Shown: positions 49,185-58,586, numbered from the stretch's first letter. The stretch is 64,000 nt of DNA from JABDCI01 sp964475835 (GCA_964475835.1 CAYYYL010000012.1:14986-78985), one strand, 5' to 3'. Numbers and translations: made by a program. The notes: generated by a model not told the origin, from the letters alone.

Positions 49185-50060
49185 ATGCGCTTCTCCGCAC
49201 ACAAACATCCGGACGAAGTGTTGATCGATCCCCACTCCCACAGCAAGTTTTCTGATGGGCTTTCCACCCCGCGGCGGATGTTTCTCCATGCGAAACGACG
49301 GGGCTTGCGTGGACTTATCCTGACCGACCACGACACCGTCCAGCACTGGGAGGAAAGTCTGGAGGCGGCACGCCGCATGGGAATGGCCACCACACCGGGG
49401 GTGGAAATTTCAACCGCCCAGGGTCACATCCTTGCCTACTTTGATGGCACCACCCCGGCAAGGAAGGTTGCACGCGCCCTCAAACTCGACCAGGGGGTGA
49501 TCCACTATCTCGATGCCGATTCGGTCATCCGAAGGGTCGGCGACCTTGGCGGCATCCTCGTGGTTCCCCACCCCTTCGGCCCCTTCTACCCTATGGGAAG
49601 CCGGTTTCTCGACAAGGTGGAGGGCATTGAGGAATATAATTCCTGGATCTTTCAGGACACCCGAAGGTATCGAAATGCCTTTGACTATGCGAAAAGGCAT
49701 CACATCGCCGCCTTGGGCGGCAGTGACAGCCACTATCCCTACACCATCGGTTTCGGCGCGACCGCGGTTCCCAAGGACACCGACTTCACCAAATCAGACT
49801 GGTTTCTGCAATGCGTCCGTCATCGAAAAACCCGCCCCATCGTACAACAGCGCCCGCTCCATCGCCGGATCAATTTCCTCAAATCCACGGTCAGCATTCC
49901 TCTGAACATGCGATACAACGTCAAATTCTTTCGCAGCAAGTGGCAAAACTACTGGCGTCAAAACTACCGGGAACTCCTTCAGCGCGGAATCTTCAGAGGG
50001 CCTGAGGAACGGGAATCTCCTCCAGCGTCCGCTTCGAAAAGGGACGGACATCCGGAATAA
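49185..50060 (+). CDS. PHP-domain metal-dependent phosphoesterase
   Basis: 291 residues from the ATG at 49185 (MRFSAHKHPDEVLIDPHSHS); the longer frame runs back into oppF. PHP motifs: DPHSHSKFSDG (motif I), ILTDHDTVQ (II), TPGVEISTAQG (III), VPHPFGP (histidine) and GGSDSHYP (IV). These metal ligands mark PolC/HisB-type PHP phosphoesterases of the YciV/TrpH group. Its 3' end runs 68 nt into the 3' end of convergent crtI. Substrate unknown. Confidence 0.85.
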   Translation: MRFSAHKHPDEVLIDPHSHSKFSDGLSTPRRMFLHAKRRGLRGLILTDHDTVQHWEESLEAARRMGMATTPGVEISTAQGHILAYFDGTTPARKVARALKLDQGVIHYLDADSVIRRVGDLGGILVVPHPFGPFYPMGSRFLDKVEGIEEYNSWIFQDTRRYRNAFDYAKRHHIAALGGSDSHYPYTIGFGATAVPKDTDFTKSDWFLQCVRHRKTRPIVQQRPLHRRINFLKSTVSIPLNMRYNVKFFRSKWQNYWRQNYRELLQRGIFRGPEERESPPASASKRDGHPE

Positions 50061-51549
50061 CACGATCGAGAAGCTTCGCGCTGCTGAGCACCCCAGGCAG
50101 TCCCGCCCCGGGATGAGTCCCCGCCCCGACAAAATAGAGTCCATCCACATCCTCGCTCACATTATGCGGCCGGAACCAGGCGGATTGCGTCAGTAGAGGT
50201 TCCACCTGAAATGCCGTTCCGAGGTAGGCATCCAGTTCCGTCTCGAAATCCTTCGGTGTAAAGATCAGTCGTGAGACAAGATGCTTGCGCAAGTCGGGCA
50301 CCAGATCCTCCTTATCAAGGAAGGCGAGAATCCGATCCGCATACTCCTCCTTGATCTGATCCCAGTCCTGCCCTCCTCCAAGATGTGGCACGGGGGAAAG
50401 CACATAAAAACATTCATGTCCTGCAGGCGCCACGGATGGATCGCTCCGGGTCGGGGCATGCAGATAGAGCGAAAAATCTTTGGCCACGATTCGACGATGA
50501 AAGATGTCGTTCAACAAGCCCTCATAGCGCGGTCCCATGACGATCGTATGATGAGCCAGATGGGGATACGTGCGATTGGTCCCGAAATAGATGATAAAAA
50601 GCGACATCGCATACCGCATCTTCTCAATCCTGGTATTCGTCCACTTGCGGCGAAACTCAGGTTTCAGCAATTTGCGGTAGGTGTTCGCAAGATCCCCGTT
50701 GGAGACGACAACCTGAGCAGGGTATCGGGTTCCATTCGAAGTTCGGACCAGTCTTGCCTGGGGACGCCCCTCCGACATCCGCGCACATTCAATCTCCTCC
50801 ACCCGTGTGTTCAGCTTCAAAACACCTCCCAGCTCTTCGAAAAGTCGTACCATTGCCTGGACGAGCGCCCCAGTCCCCCCAAGCACGGAATAGACACCCC
50901 ATGTTTTCTCAAGATGATGAATCATCGAATAGATGGAGGAGGCCTGAAGGGGATTGCCACCGATCAGGAGGGGATTGAAACTGAACACCTGACGCAGGCA
51001 GGGATCACGAATATATCGCGCGGCCGCCTGAAAGACGGATTTGTCGGCTCGAAGACGGATCAAATCCGGGGCAACCCGCATCATGTCCCAGAAACTCGAA
51101 AACGGCTGGTCCGCAAGCTCGGTAAACGCCTTGTCATAGATGCGCGAGGTCAGACGAGCAAACTTGCGATATCCCTCCACATCGTCGGGATTGAATTTCT
51201 GGATCTCACGCTCAATCTCATCCTGACTGCCCGTGTAATTGAACACCCGGCCGTCATGGAATCGAATGCGATAAAACGGACGGCAATCGATGAGTTTCAC
51301 ATAATCGCTGAAGGTCCGTCCCGCCATCGAAAAAAGCTCCTCAAGAACAAAGGGCACCGTGACGATGGTCGGGCCTGCGTCATAGGTGAACCCCTTGTCC
51401 TGATAGACATAGGCACGCCCCCCGGGCTTGTCGCGTGCTTCAAGCAGCGTCACCTTCCAGCCCCGGGCCTGGAGTCGAATCGCAGCTCCAAGGCCTCCAA
51501 AACCCGCCCCGATCACCACCGCCTTTCCCGTTCCCTGTTCGTTTTTCAT
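49993..51549 (-). CDS. crtI: CrtI-family phytoene desaturase / carotenoid isomerase
   Basis: 518 residues. N-terminal FAD-binding fold VVIGAGFGGLGAAIRLQARG, then VTLLEARDKPGGRAYVYQDK and FTYDAGPTIVTVP. Middle FGTNRTYPHLAHHTIVMG and the C-terminal carotenoid dehydrogenase signature FYFVGAGTHPGAGLPGVLSS are both typical (here LYFVGAGTHPGAGLPGVL). It would introduce double bonds into phytoene to give coloured carotenoids. Its start overlaps the polyprenyl synthase stop (ATGA), so the two are coupled. CrtN/CrtO-type relatives are alternatives. No phytoene synthase (crtB) lies in this window. Confidence 0.92.
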   Translation of the reverse strand: MKNEQGTGKAVVIGAGFGGLGAAIRLQARGWKVTLLEARDKPGGRAYVYQDKGFTYDAGPTIVTVPFVLEELFSMAGRTFSDYVKLIDCRPFYRIRFHDGRVFNYTGSQDEIEREIQKFNPDDVEGYRKFARLTSRIYDKAFTELADQPFSSFWDMMRVAPDLIRLRADKSVFQAAARYIRDPCLRQVFSFNPLLIGGNPLQASSIYSMIHHLEKTWGVYSVLGGTGALVQAMVRLFEELGGVLKLNTRVEEIECARMSEGRPQARLVRTSNGTRYPAQVVVSNGDLANTYRKLLKPEFRRKWTNTRIEKMRYAMSLFIIYFGTNRTYPHLAHHTIVMGPRYEGLLNDIFHRRIVAKDFSLYLHAPTRSDPSVAPAGHECFYVLSPVPHLGGGQDWDQIKEEYADRILAFLDKEDLVPDLRKHLVSRLIFTPKDFETELDAYLGTAFQVEPLLTQSAWFRPHNVSEDVDGLYFVGAGTHPGAGLPGVLSSAKLLDRVIPDVRPFSKRTLEEIPVPQAL

Positions 51550-52661
51550 GTGTGTGCCGAAGGTGCCGGTGCCAGCGTCATCTGACGCATGTACCGCAGG
51601 AGCTCCTTGAGCCCCTCCTGTTGTTCAAAAGTGAAATCGGAAGCTTCAAGCGTTTGTCGAGCATCATCAAACAGAACCTCCACCTGTCGTTGAAGATCGC
51701 TGAACGCGCTGGACTGAATGATCAGCTGGCGGATGCGCTGGATCACCTGACTCGTCAGGCGCTTGGCGTTAAAACACGTTTGAAGAAAGAGTTGATCCAC
51801 CCGTCCCACCCGATCGTAGGCATAGCGCAGAAGCAGCGTCTTTTTGCCTTCCATGAAATCGCTGATAAGAAGCTTGCCGTTCGCCGCGCCGTCGGCAAAT
51901 TCGATCAGGTCATTTTGAATCTGAAAGGCGAGCCCGATTGGATAGGCAAACGCCCGAAGCTGCTGGATGCAGGGGGCGCTCACTCCCGCGAGCCTGCCTC
52001 CGAGAACCATGGGGCACTCGAACGTATACTTCGTTGTTTTGAGAAAATAGGTGCGTCGGATGTCCTCCAGCTCCACCCGCGTGATCTCCCGGCTGCTGTG
52101 GAGAATGTCATACATTTCGCCTGCGCCGGTCTCCCCCACACAATCCAGAAATTCATGAAGCGCCGCTTCCTTTCGCTCCAGTGGAAGCCGGGTCTTCAGA
52201 ATGGTTTCACAAGCCAACGCAAAAAGGAGATCCCCCATCACAATCGAGAGATTCATGCCCGTGCGTGCCCCGTCCTTCATGAAATCCATCCGCTTCTCCA
52301 CCATCCGATGAAGCGTCGGTTTGCCTCGTCGCTGATCGGAACGATCAATCACATCATCATGCACGAGGATGAAGGAATGGAACAACTCCAGGGCGGCCGC
52401 CATCTGGATCAGATCCTGGGTTGAAACCCGTCCCTTCCCATTCAAAACACGATATGTGAGAAGAAATAGAAGCGGACGGATCCTCTTCCCCTTGCGCCGA
52501 ACAAATTCCGACAGGTCGGAATAGATCGCCTCCAGGCCGTTCTCAAAGAGTCCGGCCATCCGGTGCTTCTTCAACACCTCACGGAGATAGAGCTCCAGAC
52601 CGCGACGCAACTCGGGGACACCGAGCATCATGTCGCGGGATTGAATCAAGGCACTTTTCAA
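51546..52661 (-). CDS. Polyprenyl (geranylgeranyl-type) diphosphate synthase
   Basis: 371 residues of the trans-isoprenyl synthase family. First aspartate-rich motif HDDVIDRSDQRRGKPTLH; substrate-binding basic patch RKGKRIRPLLFLLTYRVL; FQIQNDLIEFADG occupies the second motif, where the usual DDxxD is NDxxE. FMEGKKTLLLRYA follows. The family makes GPP/FPP/GGPP or longer chains. Genetic coupling to crtI (shared ATGA) favours a GGPP-supplying role for carotenoids, i.e. crtE. The variant second motif is the main oddity. Confidence 0.88.
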   Translation of the reverse strand: MKSALIQSRDMMLGVPELRRGLELYLREVLKKHRMAGLFENGLEAIYSDLSEFVRRKGKRIRPLLFLLTYRVLNGKGRVSTQDLIQMAAALELFHSFILVHDDVIDRSDQRRGKPTLHRMVEKRMDFMKDGARTGMNLSIVMGDLLFALACETILKTRLPLERKEAALHEFLDCVGETGAGEMYDILHSSREITRVELEDIRRTYFLKTTKYTFECPMVLGGRLAGVSAPCIQQLRAFAYPIGLAFQIQNDLIEFADGAANGKLLISDFMEGKKTLLLRYAYDRVGRVDQLFLQTCFNAKRLTSQVIQRIRQLIIQSSAFSDLQRQVEVLFDDARQTLEASDFTFEQQEGLKELLRYMRQMTLAPAPSAHT

Positions 52662-52721
52662 TGGCCTGTGATTCTATCAGGAGGTGATGGAAAATTCCAA
52701 CTACCGGATTTTCCAAGGATT

Positions 52722-54890
52722 TTAGTTCGAGCGTGCAGGAGCCTTGCCTTGGGCACTTGCGAGAGCTCCACCCTTTTGATCGGGGGCCTCACCGCCAGCC
52801 TGGGCGTCACGCTCCGCCATGGCCGCTTTACGGCTCAGACGGACGCGCCCCTTCTCATCCACACCGATGCACTTGACCCACATATCCTCACCAATTTTAC
52901 ACACGTCCTCAACCTTGTTGACGCGCATGTTGGCCAGTTCGGAAATGTGAACCATGCCATCGCGGCCCGGCATCACTTCCACGAAACAGCCGAAGTCCTT
53001 GATGCTCACCACACGACCCCGATAGGTCTTGCCGACCTCGATATCGCCTGCGATTCCTTCGATGAAGGACGCCGCCTTGTCGATGGCCTCCTGACTCGAG
53101 CTGTAAATTTTCACCTCACCGGAGTCGTCGATTGAAATCTCGGCACCGGTTTCCTCCTGAATCTTGCGGATCATCTTGCCACCAGGCCCGATGACGGCGC
53201 CGATCTTGTCCGGATTGATGCGCACCAGCTTGACTTTCGGAGCGTAAGCCGAGAGCTGGGAACGGGGCTGGGAAATAACCTGGTCCATCACATCTAGGAT
53301 CTGCATCCGAGCCTGTCGTGCGGCGGCAATCGCCTCCTTCATGAGAGGGAACGGAAGACCCGCGAGCTTGAGATCGAGCTGGAATCCCGTGATGCCTGCG
53401 CGCGTACCGGCAACCTTGAAATCCATGTCGCCGAAGGCGTCTTCAGTTCCAAGAATATCCGTCAGAAGCACCGCACGCTCATCCTCTTTCACCAATCCAA
53501 TGGAAATCCCGGCCACGGGCGCCTTCATCGGCACACCGGCATCGAGCATGGCAAGCGTTCCCCCGCAAATGGAGGCCATGGAGGTCGAACCATTCGATTC
53601 CATGATTTCAGAGCTCAGACGAATCGTGTACGGGAACTCGGGGCCCTTCGGAACCATTGGCTCAATGGAGCGCTCTGCAAGCGCACCATGCCCGATTTCA
53701 CGACGGCCGGGCGAACCGAAACGTCCGGTCTCGTTCACACTGAACGGAGGAAAGTTATAGTGCAGGATGAAACTCTTGGAATTTTCACCGCCACCGTAAT
53801 TGTCCATCTCCTGGGTGTCCTCAGGGGAGCCAAGGGTGGCCAACACCACCGTCTGAGTCTCACCTCGCTGGAACATTGCGGAACCGTGCGAACGGGGAAG
53901 GAAGCCCACCTCGCCGGAAAGGGCACGAAGCTGGTTGGTGGCACGGCCATCGCAACGTTTGCCCTGGTTGATGATCGAATCACGAATGGCCCGCTTTTGG
54001 ATGTATTCAAAGGCCTGCCCGATTTCAAACGGTGTGATGTCGGGATATTTCGGCGTCAGGGTGGCGATCACCTCGTCACGAAGAGCGGAAACCTGGCCTT
54101 CACGGTCAAGTTTGCTGGGCGTCATGAGAGCCGGAACGATCCGCTCCCCAATGAGCGCGCGCGCCTCCTCAAGAATGCTTTCGCGGGGAAGACGCAACAC
54201 CGGGGTGCGCTTCGCTTTTCCAGCCTGCTGGGCGAGTTCGCGCTGCATCGCCACCATCTGCTTCACATGCGTGTGCGCAAATTCCATGGCGCGATAAAAA
54301 TCGTCCTCGGTGATTTCATCCGAAGCGCCTTCGATCATGAGAATGTCGTTCTCGGTGCCGACGTAGACGAGGTCGAGCGTGCTGTCGAGCATCTCAGAGT
54401 GCGTGGGATTCACCACAAACTGATCGTGAATCCGGCCCACGCGCACCGCACCGATGGGTCCGTTCCACGGAATGTCGGAAACCATCATGGCCGCGGAAGC
54501 GCCATTGATGGTGAGGATATCGGGATCAATCTCGCCATCCGCGGAAAGAAGAATGCCAATTACCTGGGTTTCATTCATGAAGCCCTTGGGGAAGAGCGTC
54601 CGGAGGGGACGATCAATCATGCGACTGGTCAAAATTTCCTTTTCAGTGGGACGACCTTCACGTTTGAAGTAACCGCCCGGAAATTTTCCGGCGGCAGCAG
54701 CTTTCTCACGATAGTCCACGGTGAGAGGAAACCAATCCTTGTCGGTGGGCTTGGTGGCGGCTACGGCGGTAACGACCACGATGGTGTCGCCGGAACGAAC
54801 CGTCACCGAACCATCCGCCTGCTTGGCAAAACGACCGGTTTCGATGGTGATATCACGCTGACCGATAAGGCGGGAGATGGATGTAGGCAT
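52722..54890 (-). CDS. pnp: Polynucleotide phosphorylase
   Basis: 722 residues with the PNPase layout: first RNase PH core (GRFAKQADGSVTVRSGDTIV, TVDYREKAAAAGKFPGGYFK), an alpha-helical region, second RNase PH core (TQTVVLATLG, EIGHGALAERSIEPM, GISIGLVK), KH domain (IGAVIGPGGKMIRKIQEETG) and S1 domain (GRVVSIKDFGCFVEVMPGRD, GMVHISELA). It degrades RNA 3'-5' with phosphate. The C-terminal tail after S1 is short and lacks an RNase E-binding motif. It lies downstream of rpsO, as in most bacteria. Confidence 0.97.
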   Translation of the reverse strand: MPTSISRLIGQRDITIETGRFAKQADGSVTVRSGDTIVVVTAVAATKPTDKDWFPLTVDYREKAAAAGKFPGGYFKREGRPTEKEILTSRMIDRPLRTLFPKGFMNETQVIGILLSADGEIDPDILTINGASAAMMVSDIPWNGPIGAVRVGRIHDQFVVNPTHSEMLDSTLDLVYVGTENDILMIEGASDEITEDDFYRAMEFAHTHVKQMVAMQRELAQQAGKAKRTPVLRLPRESILEEARALIGERIVPALMTPSKLDREGQVSALRDEVIATLTPKYPDITPFEIGQAFEYIQKRAIRDSIINQGKRCDGRATNQLRALSGEVGFLPRSHGSAMFQRGETQTVVLATLGSPEDTQEMDNYGGGENSKSFILHYNFPPFSVNETGRFGSPGRREIGHGALAERSIEPMVPKGPEFPYTIRLSSEIMESNGSTSMASICGGTLAMLDAGVPMKAPVAGISIGLVKEDERAVLLTDILGTEDAFGDMDFKVAGTRAGITGFQLDLKLAGLPFPLMKEAIAAARQARMQILDVMDQVISQPRSQLSAYAPKVKLVRINPDKIGAVIGPGGKMIRKIQEETGAEISIDDSGEVKIYSSSQEAIDKAASFIEGIAGDIEVGKTYRGRVVSIKDFGCFVEVMPGRDGMVHISELANMRVNKVEDVCKIGEDMWVKCIGVDEKGRVRLSRKAAMAERDAQAGGEAPDQKGGALASAQGKAPARSN

Positions 54891-54941
54891 AGATCTTGGG
54901 TGCGACAGCCGAACCCTTTGCCCACGGACACCGGCAGGAGA

Positions 54942-54980
54942 ACATCACGAAACCCAGATCCGTTTCGGGTTGCGTGATGT
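54942..54980 (-). promoter_or_regulatory. Hairpin in the rpsO-pnp intergenic leader
   Basis: ACATCACG (54942-54949) pairs with CGTGATGT (54973-54980), and AACCC (54951-54955) with GGGTT (54967-54971), with a one-base mismatch between stems and an 11-nt loop. It sits between rpsO and pnp, the place where RNase III cleaves the pnp leader in enterobacteria. Role by position only; no terminator T-run follows on the minus strand. Confidence 0.5.
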
Positions 54981-55020
54981 GCTCGTGCCTCAAGACCGTG
55001 GAAAACGAACCGGCTGACGC

Positions 55021-55284
55021 TTACTTTCTTAGGTTGAGTTTTTTGATAAGCTTCTGATAGCGGGAGGAATCGGTGCGGTTGAGATAGTCCAACAGCGTCC
55101 GGCGCTGGCTGACCATGCGAAGCAGACCACGGCGCGAGCTGTGATCTTTAAGATTCTTCTGCAAATGGCCCGTCAACTCGTTGATGTGCTCGGTCAACAA
55201 AGCAATCTGCACATCGGCAGAGCCCGTATCACGGTCATGCAACTGATATTCCTTCGCTACCTGCTTTTTAGTTTTTGCTTCCAT
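55021..55284 (-). CDS. rpsO: 30S ribosomal protein S15
   Basis: 87 residues, with KEYQLHDRDTGSADVQIALL, TEHINELTGHLQKNLKDHSS and RRGLLRMVSQRRTLLDYLNR, the conserved 16S-rRNA-binding helices. It is followed on the same strand by pnp, the classic rpsO-pnp order. A short stem (CCGAC 55307-55311 with GTCGG 55317-55321) lies in the leader just upstream of the start and could be part of S15 autoregulation; this is inference. Confidence 0.97.
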   Translation of the reverse strand: MEAKTKKQVAKEYQLHDRDTGSADVQIALLTEHINELTGHLQKNLKDHSSRRGLLRMVSQRRTLLDYLNRTDSSRYQKLIKKLNLRK

Positions 55285-55591
55285 ACTTGCTTCACGAAAA
55301 CCCCTGCCGACTACACGTCGGGGAATTCACGTGGGATGGAGATCATATGGAAGAAGACCGGCAGAAGCAAGCGGCATTTTTTAACGGCCTCTGCCAACGT
55401 CGAGGGAAACAAAAAAACGAGTGATTGGGGCAATTCAATTTTTAACCCCCTTTGCTCTGTCTTCGCTATGCAAACCAAGGCATACCTCCCCCAAGCCCCT
55501 CCTTTGCAGGAGGGGAGAAGATAACCTGGGGCAGATGCCCCCCCTCCTGCAAAGGAGGGGCTGAGGGAGGTATATCCGAAAACACTGGATC
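55285..55591. other. Intergenic region between rpsO and the frameshifted ORF
   Basis: 307 nt with no supported gene; short minus-strand frames here cross the palindromic repeat and look non-coding. The first part is the rpsO leader; 55482-55573 is the inverted repeat listed separately. Confidence 0.5.
55482..55573. repeat. Long inverted repeat with CCCCTCCTTTGCAGGAGGGG arms
   Basis: The left arm (55482-55515) starts ATACCTCCC and contains CCCCTCCTTTGCAGGAGGGG; the right arm (55541-55573) contains CCCCTCCTGCAAAGGAGGGG and ends GGGAGGTAT. Each arm is itself partly palindromic, so the element can form either one long stem or two small ones. It starts 18 nt after the stop of the frameshifted ORF. 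Confidence 0.85.
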
Positions 55592-55968
55592 CTATACAAC
55601 ATCCAAAAAATGATAGAATACGCACGACCACCAAAAATCAAACATCGACAAAAGCCCAAAGGCGACTCCCTCGACAAAAAGTGCAAGACCCAGTCCACGG
55701 GAAATATAAGACGAGGATCTATAGAACCGCCGGCACAACACGAATACACACGCAGCCCAGATCAAGGTAAGAATGGTGGGAATCATGACCTCGTACGGAT
55801 GTCCGTGAAGGCACGGAAAACCGAAAGCCGGGATAAAAGAGCCTGCAAAACAAGGGGTGACAGGCGGATCCCCGTCTTGTACGCCCCACGGGGCAGGCAA
55901 AGCGAGAGCACAGCGGCAATGCTACCTGAAGTCGCTCCGATCCTGAACAATGTAGAATACCCGTTCAT
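55592..55968 (-). pseudogene. Small membrane protein gene, apparently frameshifted
   Basis: Two overlapping minus-strand frames look like halves of one protein. The upstream half starts MNGYSTLFRIGATSGSIAAV then LSLCLP, a signal-anchor-like start, but hits a stop near 55783. The other frame supplies SFIPAFGFPCLHGHPYEVMI, then two good membrane helices (PTILTLIWAACVFVLCRRFY; GLALFVEGVAFGLLSMFDFW) and ends at 55592. A single-base change near the CCCC/GGGG runs at about 55880-55890 would join them. It could be a decayed gene, a sequencing error, or two unrelated frames. Lies between rpsO and the cyclase gene. Confidence 0.4.
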
Positions 55969-56041
55969 CTTCTTCCAATTAAAAACACATTGGAATCGCT
56001 TTCATTATAATGATTTAAACATTGTAATCGTAAACATACGA

Positions 56042-58495
56042 TTAATGCTTGGTCTGACGCACAAACTCCCCTTTCCATGAATCGGGAGGGGGATGAACCA
56101 TAAACTCCTGAACGCGGTGAAGGAAAACAAAGGCTGGGGCGTCCTTGGGAAATTCCTTTAAAATATCGGCAAACGCGTCATGAGCCTGAGTCCATTGACG
56201 TTCCCAATAGAGTTTGATGGCATTTGAAAAGGATTCTGCCAAGCGAACATCCTCGGGCTTTGTCATCCAGCGCGGTTTCATCAACTCGTAAACCAATTCA
56301 GGCTCGGTCTTTCCTTGAACGACAATTTTATCCAGAGGGCGCGCTAGGACTTCATCCTTAGCGAGGTCGTATGTGGCCTTTCCAATCAGAATACGAACCC
56401 CATAATCCTTGGCCGCAGGCTCAAGACGCGCAGCAAGGTTCACCTCATCCCCCATTACCGTGTACTCGTATCGGGCCTTCGAACCCATCATTCCCACGGA
56501 AACCGTCCCGGAGTTCAACCCCATGCGAACCTTGAGCCCAACCCGATATTTTTTTTGAAAATGATCCCGGATCTCATCAATCACCGCCTGTTGTTCCAAT
56601 GCCGATAGACAGGCCTGAACCGCATGATCGGACTGTCGATCTGGAACCCCCCAGACCGCCATGATCCCATCTCCGGCGAACTTATTGAGATAACCGTCGC
56701 GTTTCAAAATCAGATCTGCCATCGGTGTCAGGTAATCGTTTAACACCTGACTCAATTGCTCGGGTTCCAATTTTTCTGAAATCGTTGTGAAACCGGCAAC
56801 GTCCGAAAAAAACATGGTCGCCTCCGCACGCTGTCCGCTCAGGGACTCAGGATGTTCCTCCATGAATCGAAGCACTCGCGGCGACACCATGGCTGAAAAC
56901 TTTTTACGAATGGCCACCCTCTCCTTTTGCTCGGTATTGTAGCGGTAGAGGTAAATGAATCCGAAGGCCCACATCACCGACACCCCCGGCAGCACCATGG
57001 GAATCGATATCTGGAAGAAGAAGAGAAGGAATGGCGCCACCTGGGTCGCCCCCAAAAGCCAGAGTTCCGCAAAGGCTGAAAAGCGCGGATCGGTAAATGC
57101 ATTCAACACCCACATCACCAGCATCAAACCGAGGATGTACACCGCCGTTCCCATCGGGGACATCACATGCAAAAAACTCTGTCGCAGAATATTATCGATC
57201 GCCGTCATGTGAATGAAGACCAGGGGCGTGTTCGAATCCACCGCGCAGGGTCCGATATCGCTCGCCCCGGTGAACGTCAAACCCGCAAGGACAATCCGAT
57301 CCGAAACCATATCCCGCAATGCCTCCGCCTTTTGAATCCCCCGCCTGACTTCCGGATCGCTGGCAAGGGACGGATCCTTTTCGACTTTGGAAACAAAACT
57401 GTCTCCTTTCAGCAAATCGATATACGAAAACTGCCGGAAATCATGAATGGTCCCCTCAAAATTCAGGGTCATATTCCCATATCGATCAATCGGGATGCGC
57501 CAGGTCTTCCCTCCCCGATGCAACGCAATCTCCTTTCCAAACACGATGGAGAGATCTTCCCTTGCACGCCCCCTTTCCAGGCTGGACAGGTCGATCCCCA
57601 ACTTCAACAAGCACGACTGGAGGGAAAACGATGGAAGAAAAATCAGGGATCCATTCCCCTTCGGATCCCGAAACGCCATGACCAGGGGGATTTTTCGGAC
57701 ATTTCCATCGCTGTCGCGAGGCACATTCACAAACCCCAGATGAACCGGTCCTGAAGGGAGCGGGTCGAACGGAAGAACCCCACTATCCGCCACTGCAACA
57801 TCCTGTGGAATTTGTTCCAGGCATTCCGGAGGTATCTCCCTGTTCCTTAAATGAGCGATTCGCTCATCATCCCGGCCGGAAACCCAGGGCGTGGCGTGGT
57901 CGTGATCCTTCGACGTTAGGGTGAACGCCGTCACCAAATTAAGCCCGGTGCTCCCACTCTCCCGCGCATCCTGCAAAGCGTAGATCTGATTCCCCAGATT
58001 TCCATTTCCAGCCGCATCAACCAGATTCAAAAATTCCGCCGATGGGAAAAGCTCCTCATGCACGATTTGAGACAGGGGCTTGTTGTGTTGCTTGAGAAAA
58101 CGGTCCACCGCATTTTCATCGGAAACCCTTTCAGACCTGTTTGGAATCAGAAGGACATCGAGGGCAAAAACGGAGGGCTTGTAGTAGAACGCCATCGGCC
58201 TCAGTGCCTCCGTCCAGTTTTCCCGTGTCAGCCAGCGTCCCACCCCCCACCGGTCGGAAAACTCCGAATACCGTGGATCAATCGAATCCTGATCCACCGC
58301 CGCAAGAACCACCTGATCGGAAACATGAATCCTGTTCCACTTTTGTCGCAGGGCATGACGCACCCGAAACCGTACATCCACCGTGGTCTCCTCCATCGAC
58401 TGTGCCCAGTTCAACACACTGGCAACCAACGCCACGCACCCGATCGATCCGCAAATCAACAACAAGGCCAGAATGGAGCTTTTTCTGCCAGACAT
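56042..58495 (-). CDS. CHASE2-domain class III adenylate/guanylate cyclase
   Basis: 817 residues. N-terminal helix (ILALLLICGSIGCVALVASV), a CHASE2 sensor (about 35-400; VVLAAVDQDSIDPRY, FYYKPSVFALDVLLIP, GFVNVPRDSDGNVRKIPLVM, IVLAGLTFTGASDIGPCAVD), three helices (about 425-530) and a class III cyclase domain from about 550. Metal aspartates are in MFFSDVAGFTTIS and FAGDGIMAVWG. The base-selecting residues read K (YLNKFAGD) and D (YTVMGDEVNLAARLE), the pattern of adenylate cyclases. A TPR-like tail follows. CHASE2 faces the periplasm, so this turns an envelope signal into cAMP. It is 380 nt downstream of the caspase-like gene. Confidence 0.92.
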   Translation of the reverse strand: MSGRKSSILALLLICGSIGCVALVASVLNWAQSMEETTVDVRFRVRHALRQKWNRIHVSDQVVLAAVDQDSIDPRYSEFSDRWGVGRWLTRENWTEALRPMAFYYKPSVFALDVLLIPNRSERVSDENAVDRFLKQHNKPLSQIVHEELFPSAEFLNLVDAAGNGNLGNQIYALQDARESGSTGLNLVTAFTLTSKDHDHATPWVSGRDDERIAHLRNREIPPECLEQIPQDVAVADSGVLPFDPLPSGPVHLGFVNVPRDSDGNVRKIPLVMAFRDPKGNGSLIFLPSFSLQSCLLKLGIDLSSLERGRAREDLSIVFGKEIALHRGGKTWRIPIDRYGNMTLNFEGTIHDFRQFSYIDLLKGDSFVSKVEKDPSLASDPEVRRGIQKAEALRDMVSDRIVLAGLTFTGASDIGPCAVDSNTPLVFIHMTAIDNILRQSFLHVMSPMGTAVYILGLMLVMWVLNAFTDPRFSAFAELWLLGATQVAPFLLFFFQISIPMVLPGVSVMWAFGFIYLYRYNTEQKERVAIRKKFSAMVSPRVLRFMEEHPESLSGQRAEATMFFSDVAGFTTISEKLEPEQLSQVLNDYLTPMADLILKRDGYLNKFAGDGIMAVWGVPDRQSDHAVQACLSALEQQAVIDEIRDHFQKKYRVGLKVRMGLNSGTVSVGMMGSKARYEYTVMGDEVNLAARLEPAAKDYGVRILIGKATYDLAKDEVLARPLDKIVVQGKTEPELVYELMKPRWMTKPEDVRLAESFSNAIKLYWERQWTQAHDAFADILKEFPKDAPAFVFLHRVQEFMVHPPPDSWKGEFVRQTKH

Positions 58496-58586
58496 CGGCG
58501 CGACACTATCACTTCAGCCGCGATATGTGAAATGAAGAAAACAGCAGGTAATGGCCCAGTTTGAGTGGGACGTAGATTGTGGAAAT

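Noticed and set aside
50281..51585. 434-codon plus-strand frame opposite crtI
   Set aside because: The minus strand carries clear CrtI motifs over the same stretch; the plus frame has none.
53688..54977. 429-codon plus-strand frame opposite pnp
   Set aside because: Shadow of the conserved PNPase gene.
55311..55749. Minus-strand frames of about 105 codons over 55311-55749
   Set aside because: They read through the long inverted repeat and have no domain or start signal.
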